A DNA stretch of 24,031 nt, taken from Acanthaster planci. Its lineage: Eukaryota > Echinodermata > Asteroidea > Valvatida > Acanthasteridae. The stretch covers positions 246,450-270,480 of the forward strand of contig NW_019091466.1 of assembly GCF_001949145.1 (NCBI RefSeq), given 5' to 3'. Shown piece after piece: positions 10,770 to 18,719 of this stretch. The notes beneath the pieces are model-generated. The model saw only the letters and a program-made list of their open reading frames with translations. It ran no database searches and was not told the origin of the DNA. The translations under genes were made by a program, and so were the position numbers. The number at the start of each line of letters is the position of its first letter. Position 1 is the stretch's first letter.

Positions 10770-10850
10770 AGTCAAGTCATGGCAAGTCGCAAGTCGTGTT
10801 CCTTCAAAACAAATGTGAAGTCAGTTTTTCCAAGTGAAGTCTCAACTAAA
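10770..10850. repeat. Degenerate caagtc repeat
   Basis: The sequence has clustered variants of caagtc/gaagtc (gtcaagtcatggcaagtcgc, then gtgaagtcag and caagtgaagtc). It looks like a decayed short satellite. Confidence 0.4.
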
Positions 10851-11420
10851 ACTGGAAAAATAAAAAAGGAACTCGAGTCTACAACAAAAAATTCTGTCAA
10901 CCTTTGATACTACCCAAGTATTAAAATGCCATATCGAGGGCAGGTTTTTATTATATATGCACATGGAACTCTACATTGCGAGACCTCTCATTTCGTTGAT
11001 CCTCAACAAGGTACAAATCTCAACTCTTCTTTCAACTACACGTACGTGTATACGTACATGTATCTGCATTTATTGTAACCGTTTTCCCAAGACTCCCTTG
11101 GTCCAGAGGAAAAATAGGATATTAAATGTGAGGTTTCCATTCCGCATCGTCATCACCACAGATCTATTGTATTGACGTCCAGAGGGCATAAAGTGTGACC
11201 ATATCTTGGAGCTTTTGTTTTGCAATTTTGGGCGTGATCCTGCATTCTGAATGTGGCTCGTGCAAATGCAGGAGTATGGGGGATTTAGAACAATGGGCTT
11301 GTTCCTCTCATGCGCTCATGTCGGAACAGGAAAATGCTTTTGATTCTTACCCTTACAAACTTGAAGCAAATCCTGATACATGCATCATGCACATGGAATG
11401 TGTATTTGTATAAATCTTCC

Positions 11421-11515
11421 AGTCCACTGCACTAATCCTACCCAAACAGTTGCTATGTTTGCAAATTTCCTTTGCACCTTATTTTATTTGCTAGAACTTG
11501 ATCAACTGTAGAGCG
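11421..11515 (-). mobile_element. DIRS terminal module, inverted (copy C)
   Basis: From 11437, ctacccaaacagttgctatg and the following ~75 bp (gcaaatttcctttgcacctt through tgatcaactgtag) are the reverse complement of copy B at about 16435-16505 with few differences. The outer left bases (agtccactgcactaatccta) instead match the reverse complement of the segment before copy B's hairpin (ggatgaatgcagtggact). Two modules that are about 170-230 bp apart in copy B are therefore adjacent here. That fits the inverted left terminus of the element whose recombinase region lies at 14455-16022, as DIRS elements have inverted termini. A separate solo fragment is the alternative. Confidence 0.65.
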
Positions 11516-11779
11516 TCCCCATGTTCATCCTTCTTAGTGCCATCAATGACGGACGTGTCTTTTGGTATTTTCAAGTATTTTGAGCTTCCATTCTCACTTC
11601 ACCTTCCTGTGGGAGTCTGAACAACTGTTACTTGTAAAAAATAATCTGTAGCTTTCTGATATATTCATAGTATCTCAAAATGAGTGTGTTATTTGTCATT
11701 TTTGTGGTGTTTTTCTCTTTCTTTATATGTGCATGCTCGTAGGTTGCTAATGTTGCTCTACGTAGCTCATGTCACTTAG

Positions 11780-12720
11780 TGGTATTATATAGGGTCAACA
11801 GGGCAACCTGAGACAGTTGAGGGCTTAACGCGTTTAGCGGTCCTCAACCTTCCCCCAGACAGACAGCAGTCAATCCACAAAAAGATCGAGGTGTTAAGGT
11901 AGTAAGCCGATACTCATGATTACTGTGCTGACAGTCCACTCTATCCAACTCCTTTCTGGTCAGAACCAGAGTCTGCCAACAACCGTGCACAAGGGACTGA
12001 GCTGCTGTGCGTATGGTGCACGTTCCTGTCCAGAGAGAATGGAGACCCAATGCCAGTCACCCAGGCCAGGGAGAGGGAGTGATGGCCTGATGACTGACAA
12101 CAAAAAGAAATTTGTCTACTGCATCCAACCCCTCCACCTCCAGTATGGCTAACTGAGACACACCTACCGGTCCCAAGGACCACTTCATGCATCAGCCCAC
12201 CGACGTCTGTGACCTCTTCACTGGGGGAGCCTACATTGTAGATGTGAAACAGAGAATAGTGCTACCCGGGCCCATTCCCCATCATTTACTGGGGCTGTCT
12301 CGGTGAATACGCAAATGGATTCGGATCCACACCACATCCCTTCCGTAGCCCACTGAGATGCAGGGTTGCCGACTGAGCTGACGTTGCCTCCTCTCCCCCC
12401 CCCCCCCCCCCTNCCCCCCCCCCCCCCCCGCCATGCTTCCATTCAATATGCAGCCTACCTTTTGGGCCGGAGAGAGTGGAAGCCCGCTGCATACCTGTTT
12501 TGATGAATGATGAATGCCTTGACCAAGGCTGTCCAGACAAGGCTGTAGCTGACACTAGCCTTACTTGCAAGTTTGCCAGCTGTCTATAATCCTTCATCAC
12601 TGAGGAAACTTGAGATTCGCCCCTACTCATGCCCAGATTTATGTAGATGCGGTCCCTGACCCCTCTTTGGCTCCGGCACACAAGCACAACACTTCTTTGG
12701 CCTGATGATTAGCCTGGTGA
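11780..12720. other. Unclassified block, probably repeat-derived, with an assembly N
   Basis: This stretch is more GC-rich than its surroundings. It sits between the inverted DIRS terminus (11421-11515) and the LINE. If the flanking DIRS pieces are one element, its gag or RT region should lie here. Open frames on the - strand (about 11844-12050 and 12286-12687) have a protein-like feel in parts, but I see no RT or RNase H motif I would defend. A C-tract with a T and an N interrupts it at 12395-12429. Confidence 0.3.
12395..12429. repeat. Poly(C) tract containing an ambiguous base
   Basis: There are 17 C, then T, N and 16 C. The N at 12413 is the only ambiguous base in the window. The true tract length is doubtful, since such runs are prone to sequencing error. 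Confidence 0.9.
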
Positions 12721-12740
12721 ACCTGGTACCTCTTTACGGT

Positions 12741-14450
12741 CTTTATTATTATTGATCGTTTATTTCAAACACTGTGATTGTAGCCTGAAGGCTAAATTGC
12801 CACAGTACACACAGCTCGACTATTCTATAAAGAAAACATTAAAGCATTAAAAATTTAAAGTAGACGCATCTCATCTAAACTAAACACAAAACAACAATCA
12901 GAAAATGAAAATCACTTACATGTAAGATACAAACAGAAAATTGCACTGTTATAACCAATGCCCACAAAATCACAAATTAATTAAAACCAACCCTTAACAG
13001 ATTAATGATTCAGCAGACTTACAAAATATGGGTGGGACTATTCTTATAACGTTTGGTCTTACATGCTAATGTGACAGGTTTATGGCATTTCTGAGTTGAT
13101 ATTGCACTTGACTATATCTCAGCTGGGGTAACCACGTATGGAATGTATTGGAAGACTTCAGTTTGGCTGCAAAGTCTGAACAAAGGTCTCTTCAACGACT
13201 CTGAAGAGACACAGGCATTTAGTCAGAGCTGATTCATAGTCTGAACACTCCATACCCAAGATGATTTCGAATGCATGTTTTTGAATGCTTTCCAACTTCC
13301 CTTCATGAGATTTTGTTAAGCCTGCATTCCAAACCGGTGTGGCATATTCCATAAGTGGCCGAATGTAACCCCTAAACACTATCAACAGATCGGTAAATAG
13401 GCAAGTTAAATTTCTTCAACAATTTAAGAATGAAGATACTGTGAGCCTTATGATAGATATGATTGACGTGTTTGTCCCATTTGAGGTCTGAACTAACCAG
13501 AACCAGAATCTTCCCACAGTCAACCATCTGAAGATCAGTTTCTAGGATTTGCATTGATGGAAACCGAGGAATTTTTTCATGAAGCTCACATTCATATTGC
13601 AACATTTTTCAGGGTTAATTTTCATATGATTTTGCAAAGCCCACTCACTAAATTCGTCTAACACTGGTTGGATATTTGTTGGATGATTATTTAAGCAATT
13701 CTCAACAAGTGTCATATCATCAACATATTTCAGACTGAGAACCTTGTTATTAACAATGTTCCCAGAATTGACAGCTCCATTGAATTTAGCCAAAAATCCT
13801 AGCGGGCCAAATTTTGTCCCTTGAGGTAGACCACCTTTCTAAACATTGAAGTCAGACAGCACATTTTTGAACCTGACACATTGAGATCGCTGAGCTAAGA
13901 AGTTGCATATCCATGGAATTAATGATGGGCGTGTGCCCATACGAAGCAGATCCTTAATGAAAACATTGTGATCAACACGGTCAAATGCTTTACACAAGTC
14001 TAATTACCAACGTACTATAACTTCTTGGGGATTCAGCATGAGAACATAAATTGTCTACAAGCTAAACAAGATAATGAGTTGTTGATGCCCCTTTTCTATT
14101 ACCAAACTGGTTTGGATCTAAATTCATGTGAATGTCTGACGTAAGTCACTGAACAACAGAATGTTCGGCTACTTTAGCAAAATGGTCACTTAAAGATACT
14201 GACCGTAGCTTATTCCATGTGGGCGGAGAACTTTTCGGAATAGGAACAATGATTGCCTTTTGCCACTGGTTTGGAAAAACACTTTCCTGGTACAACATAT
14301 TAAAGATATTTGTAAGTGGCTTACTCAATTCATATGGAAACTCATGAATAATGGGCACTGGGATTCCATCTGGCCCACCTGCTTTCCTGCCTGGAATTTT
14401 CAGAAGTTGTTTATAAACCTCCCAAACCGAAACTGAAGGACATAATAATG
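12741..14450 (-). pseudogene. Non-LTR retrotransposon (CR1/L2-like LINE), 5'-truncated, dead
   Basis: On the - strand this reads as the reverse transcriptase half of a LINE: GRKAGGPDGIP near 14360-14400, IVPIPKSSPP near 14226-14256, the first catalytic motif LCKAFDRVDH near 13970-14000, GLPQGTKFGPLGF near 13795-13832, the YVDD active site at about 13715-13730, and the C-terminal YIRPLMEYATPVWNAGLTK near 13312-13370. Such enzymes copy their RNA at a nicked target. In-frame stops occur before the LCKAFDRVDH and GLPQG motifs, and frameshifts near 13600 and 13385 break the rest. No endonuclease domain is present. The 3' end has an AATAAA-type signal and a short (AAT)n terminus near 12741-12752, as is usual for this clade. 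The clade assignment is from motif appearance only. Confidence 0.85.
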
Positions 14451-14454
14451 AGGC

Positions 14455-16550
14455 TTCTTAATGAGACTCCTCCAGCCCACTTCCTGGCATTCTTCCAGCC
14501 AAAATGTGACCTGATAGATCTCCCAGTTTTCATAATGGACCTCATCCGGTCACAACTTTGCTGCCAGTAGATACAGAAACATCTGGTTTACAATCTCCCT
14601 CTCCCAAAGATGGATCCTTAGGTGACGACTTTCTACCGATTTACAAGGGGTACTTCCCTTCCTGATTTTCCAGGTCTCAGTTAATGGAAGTCTCTTCAAC
14701 ATTCTGGAACTTCAGGCAACCTTCAGTGTGCTTGTCACTTCTGTACAACCGTTAGGCAAATCTGTCCTGTTTGATCAGACAATTGTCCCCAAGGGCGTTG
14801 GGCTCTGGGATTGACATGACAGCAACCCATATCCTGACTGCTTACATTACAACTCTTTTGCAGACGTATGCTCTCAGAGAAAGATTCACCTGACTCTGCA
14901 TCACAACATGGCTGAGTTAATCTCCAAGGTATTCAGTGGTTCACATATTAACCTTTGTCAGTTTCGGCTGCTGATATTCTGCACCAGGATCCCTCATCTA
15001 CAAGCCTGGACAACAGATGTCCTTCCTTTTAGCTAGGAAGGGTTACTTGCCTATGTGCATACCTTTCCTCCCAGCAGTTCTGTCTGAATCAATTAATAAC
15101 ATTGCTATTGTCTTCTGTTTGCTCCTTTGTGGCTTCATCAGCTCTGGTGCCAGGCTGCTAGTGTAAATTCACTCCAACAGATAACAGCTTGCTATGTTAT
15201 GGTGTGTTGGTTGTCGTGCAGCTCCAACTGAGATGCCTGTAACCGCAGTAGCCAACTTTCTGTTTTGTTCCTTTTCACTCGGAACTACAGTTAGCATTCA
15301 TACGCAACTACCATTCTGTCATCAGAGCTATCCACTGTGGTTGTCCCTGATGGCTCCCTCGCCCCCCCCCCACTCAGACAAAACTGCCCTCAGGTACTTT
15401 CTCTAAGCATGTTCATTGAGCATTCCCCTCCAAGACAGCTCATTCCCTGTTGGGACCTGTCTTGTGTCCTTGAGCCGTTCAAAGGTCTTCTCTCTGAGCC
15501 TTTCATCAAGGCCTTATAATCACACTCTTCGGTGAAGCTGGCAGTGGATTGCAGTATCCATCACAGATGGTTTGATTGGATGGTGACGCCACAGCGTCTA
15601 TTTCATCCCAGCCCTAGGCTCCCTCACAAAGTCCCATTCAAATTCATCCCACGAACAAGACATCTTCATCTCTGAAATCATAGAGCATTTTAGTTCTCTT
15701 AACAGCAAACCTTGCTGTCCTGTTCTCATGATGATATCTGGCCAGGACTCAAAGCTGAGTGGTACCGATACTATCCCGCATCTTCTGTCATTACCCCAAT
15801 TGAACAAAAATCAGAGACAGTACGGCTTGTTGGATTTCTTCGGCCATCAAGTTCACCTATCCCGAATGGCCAATCTTCCCAGATCACAAACCTTGCCACC
15901 CTATCCCAGCTCATAACATTAGAGTGGTATCCACCTTTCGGACATCCCTCGGCATTTTCCTGTCTGTAGATATCTGTAGAGCAGCATGTTGGAAAACACT
16001 ATCATCATTCACCTCATGCTATTTGACATAGCATAAAGTCTTGCAATAAGTTCTTTCATGACGAGACAATACTGGCCTCTTAACTGAGACTAAGAGGACC
16101 AATACTAGGTGAGCCACTTCCAACTCTGTCTAATGGCCTCCTCCTTTCCTTAGTTGGGTCTTCTTCATTCCACACGGTCTTCCTCACTTTTAGTGCATCC
16201 TCGCTAACCCTTCTCTAGAGTACAGTGCTGCTCTGCAAATACCAGTATAGTGACTGTTTGGGATGAATGCAGTGGACTCCTCCCCCACAGTAGTGTTGGA
16301 GAGTCTGCTGATGAAGACCTACCCAAACAGTTGACGCCCTCCGGTCCTCCTCACTGTGGCTCAAACCTTGCATTCCATAAAAGGACAAACATGTCGGCAG
16401 TGCTGCAGTGCATTGTGGTAATAGAGGGCATGCTACACTTGATCTAGTTTTAGCGAATGAAATAAGGTGTAAAGGAAATTTGCAAACATAGCAACTGTTT
16501 GGGTAGATATTTGGTGGCAGACTCTCCCACACTACTTTGGGGGAGGAATT
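14455..16550 (+). pseudogene. DIRS-like retroelement with decayed tyrosine recombinase (copy B)
   Basis: Decayed + strand coding sequence runs into a tyrosine recombinase. SMFIEHSPPRQLIPCWDLSC near 15409-15468 matches the core-binding region typical of DIRS/Ngaro enzymes (…RPP.R.L.P.WDL..VL..L). DICRAACWKTLSSFTSCYL (15969-16025) is the C-terminal helix with the catalytic tyrosine at 16020-16022. Several stops and frameshifts separate the pieces. The recombinase would close and insert a circular cDNA, in contrast to the integrase or endonuclease route. The non-coding 3' end (16023-16550) is homologous to copy A at 1898-2440. I could not identify the RT-RNase H region. It is either in the decayed 14455-15190 part or lost. 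The LINE lies immediately to the left. Confidence 0.75.
16278..16547. repeat. Inverted repeat at the DIRS 3' end (copy B)
   Basis: The arm 16278-16332 (tcctcccccacagtagtg to acccaaacagttg) is the imperfect reverse complement of 16491-16547 (gcaactgtttgggtag to actttgggggagga). The geometry is the same as in copy A. Confidence 0.75.
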
Positions 16551-17037
16551 TTTGTTTTGGATGTGGTAAAGACTTCATTCCTGAAACATTTTAGTACTAT
16601 AGACCAACTGATCACATTTTTTGGTGTATTTGATATGAGCGTGTATTTTGCACTTAGTCTGAAAATCTGTCAAGCTGTTGTAATTCATGACATCTTAATT
16701 TTGCATAAGCAGATACCCAAACACACAGGGTATAGATACCCAAAATATCACTTTGTAAATTAAACAAGAGTTTGAAGTCATGTCCCAGTTGTGAATTTGT
16801 GTTAAAATATAGGTATCGGCATAAAAGTAAGTTGGTTTTTCATTATAAGAAGTTAAACAAAACTGTGCTTTTCTCCTTTTCTGTGTTCATGTTTTGTCAC
16901 AAGCAAAGCTCACAGCAACTATTGTTGATTTGGCACTGCTTAGCTTATGGCAATTAAAGATCGTGTCAGAGAAATTTCAGTGGGAGAAATGTACCAGTAA
17001 CACTGAATGAATTGACTTTGTTTGAATTAATTTGCAG
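16551..17037. other. Intron 4, right end: no recognised feature
   Basis: This is AT-rich sequence between the DIRS copy and exon e. Beyond the acceptor tract at 17021-17037, I see nothing in it. Confidence 0.6.
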
Positions 17038-17108
17038 CAATGAAAGAGAACGTGTACAGCTTTGGTGTTCAGGGGAATTTTGTATTTGCAGCAATGGACG
17101 GAGGAAAG
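17038..17108 (+). CDS. VPS10 receptor exon e (YSFG strand)
   Basis: This is a 71-nt exon, phase 1 in and phase 0 out, with acceptor aatttgcag and donor gtgaac. It encodes MKENVYSFGVQGNFVFAAM followed by DGGK. Known sortilins have a closely similar stretch (VKIYSFGLGGRFLFASV) immediately after the preceding Asp-box, which is what exon d supplies. The exon is too short to appear as a long open frame and would be missed without its neighbours. The 653-nt intron after it contains the first copy of the exon-flanking direct repeat. Confidence 0.88.
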
Positions 17109-17560
17109 GTGAACACTTTGTTCTCTTTGTGTTGCTTTGCAGAAGAGAATTGTTTGTATTATACTGAAAAATTATTTAAGATTAGAGTATTATGACATGC
17201 AGAATCAAGATTTATTTTTGCAACAGTAGCTTGAAACATAAAATACATGTATGTGGTGGTCCAGGTGTATATTTGTATCTAGAACAAATACGGGAATAAA
17301 TATTTGCTTGACCAGTCTTAAACATTAGTTTAGGACCAACCATGCACATATTTATTCCCATTCATAAATACTGTTTGAGTTTCCAAGGATTTGTTCAAGA
17401 ATTTACTTTCATTTCCCCAAACATCCCACGTTTTTGATTGTATGTTTCTTGTACAAGTAATCCAGAAGAATCTCCTTGTATGGACTTGGTGCACCCTTGC
17501 TGAGTTCTGCGTGCCATGGCGTACTCAGACTCCCGACTATAGGAATGGACTAAACTGTCG

Positions 17561-17702
17561 GTGCCAGTGTGTTTTTACGCAGTGGGCATTTTCAAATTGC
17601 AATGGGCATTATCTTATGTTTTGTGTTGTTGAATAGAAAAACTTTTTATGAATGCATGTTAACAGTCATGTTTAAAGAAGGTCTTTATTGGTCAATGAAT
17701 GT
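17561..17702 (+). repeat. Direct repeat X, copy 1 (upstream of exon f)
   Basis: The segment from gtgccagtgtgtttttacgc to tctttattggtcaatgaatg recurs at 18569-18719 with few substitutions and one ~10-bp insertion (atctgaggtg). Its first ~42 bp also occurs at 18412-18453. Confidence 0.9.
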
Positions 17703-17760
17703 AAAAAATACTATTTTGTTACTCAGTCGTACAAATAGTTTTCTCTTGTTGTGTTGATAG

Positions 17761-17847
17761 AAAAATGAAGAAAGAGTACTTTATGTATCTAAGGATGATG
17801 GTGAGACTTGGAACCCTACTCAGCTCCCTGTCATCACCATTAACCAG
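17761..17847 (+). CDS. VPS10 receptor exon f (Asp-box SKDDGETW)
   Basis: This is an 87-nt exon of 29 codons, phase 0 at both ends, with acceptor ttgtgttgatag and donor gtatgg. It encodes KNEERVLYVSKDDGETWN and then PTQLPVITINQ. The Asp-box S-K-D-D-G-E-T-W is a perfect match to S-x-D-x-G-x-T-W, and the exon lines up with sortilin '[20 protein letters not shown]'. The family continues with a strand like FYSILAAN, and I could not find that exon before the right edge, so the next intron exceeds 6.1 kb. Two ~150-bp direct repeats sit on either side of this exon (17561-17702 and 18569-18719). Confidence 0.92.
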
Positions 17848-18203
17848 GTATGGGATACGTACATTGTATAAATGTATAGTTCAACATATGGCCAAAATTA
17901 TGCCACCTAGTTTTTTGTATAAAGAAAAACAACAGTGTTATTTGAGACATACAGGACGCTTTCCAGGTCGGTCCATCAATATCAAATCAAATTTCCATAA
18001 CTGCTTTTTTTGGAAATCCAATTTTGAGTATTGGAAAAACATATACATGTATCAAATATGCCCCAAGGACAGTAAACTCTTATTAACTCAAAACCTGATA
18101 GTTTGATACTGTCACAGCGAGGCTAATTGGATTGAAGCTGCCACTGGAAAGAAAGACCACGCTGCAAATAGTCCAGTGATTACAAGTACAACTGTGCTGT
18201 GTA

Positions 18204-18411
18204 CAATAATAATAATAATATTTATTTGGGGCAATTGAACATACAAGAAGACAATCACAAGACACAGCAGGCCGCCAAGGAGAACATAACAGTTTAAAAA
18301 TAAACTGTCGCCAAAAGGCGTACGTCTCCCAAGAAACAAATAGAAAAGTAAGGCAAGAAAGAACGCAACAAAAAATAATCATTGCTAAGATAAAAATAAA
18401 AATAAATATAT
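18204..18411 (-). mobile_element. LINE 3' tail, (AAT)n-terminated
   Basis: On the - strand the segment ends in caaataaatattattattat, the terminal microsatellite style of CR1/L2-like LINEs, preceded by non-coding 3' sequence with a cgcc-aaaa-ggcg mini-hairpin (18308-18319). There is no coding. It differs in sequence from the LINE at 12741-14450 but has a similar terminus. Confidence 0.55.
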
Positions 18412-18612
18412 GTGCCAGTGTGTTTTTACGCAGTGGGCATTATCAAATTGCAAAGTTTAAAAAATAAACTGTCGCCAAAAGGCGTACGTCTCCCAAGAAC
18501 CAAACAGAAGGGTGCGGCAAGAAAGAGCGCAACAAAAATAATCATTGCTAAGATAAAAATAAATATATGTGCCAGTGTGTTTTTACATAGTGGGCATTAT
18601 TAAATTGCAGTG
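18291..18612 (+). repeat. 163-bp tandem duplication of LINE tail plus repeat X
   Basis: Unit 1 (18291-18453) and unit 2 (18454 to about 18612) both begin agtttaaaaa, run through ctgtcgccaaaaggcgtacg and attgctaagataaaaataaa, and finish with the gtgccagtgtgtttttac part of repeat X. Unit 2 then continues into the full-length X copy. Confidence 0.85.
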
Positions 18613-18719
18613 GGCATTATCTCATGTTTTGTGTTGGTGAATAGGAAAACTATCTGAGGTGTTTATGAATGCATGTTAACAGTCATGTTTAAAGAAGGTC
18701 TTTATTGGTCAATGAATGA
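18569..18719 (+). repeat. Direct repeat X, copy 2 (downstream of exon f)
   Basis: The segment is nearly identical to 17561-17702 and lies in the same orientation, about 1,008 bp further on. The stretch atgaatgcatgttaacagtc and the following caatgaatg are exact matches. Exon f lies between the copies, but no second copy of the exon follows. Confidence 0.9.

Larger units (their letters stand above)
133..17847 (+). other. VPS10-domain receptor gene (sortilin/SORL1-like), partial, six exons
   Basis: This is the gene span; its exons are listed separately. VPS10 receptors are type I membrane proteins that sort cargo between Golgi, endosome and cell surface, binding ligands in a ten-bladed lumenal beta-propeller. 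Six exons chain in frame to 210 codons with canonical GT-AG borders (donors gtgagt, gtaggt, gtaaat, gtaagt, gtgaac, gtatgg). The product reads as successive propeller blades with Asp-boxes SRDLGKNF, SNDFGIHW, STDYGESF and SKDDGETW, and with the YSFG..G.FVFAAM core strand seen in sortilins. Introns are about 2.36, 0.58, 6.0, 7.5 and 0.65 kb, then more than 6.1 kb open-ended. The start, signal peptide and C-terminal modules lie outside the window. Spacing around 'LWVSNDFG' resembles SORL1, while 'VYSFGVQGNFVFAAM' resembles sortilin, so I give no gene symbol. Family confidence is high and subfamily confidence is low. Confidence 0.88.

Noticed and set aside
12286-12687. 133-codon open frame on the - strand as a gene
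   Set aside because: It runs through the C-tract as a poly-Gly stretch containing the N, and shows no domain. It is more likely repeat-derived or chance.
17038-17108. Direct joining of exon c to exon e without exon d
   Set aside because: The phases allow it, but the product would lack the Asp-box strand that all sortilins have before YSFG. Exon d supplies it with strong splice sites.
18291-18612. CRISPR-like or regulatory array
   Set aside because: There are just two long tandem units that include a LINE tail, with no regular spacers, in a eukaryotic intron.
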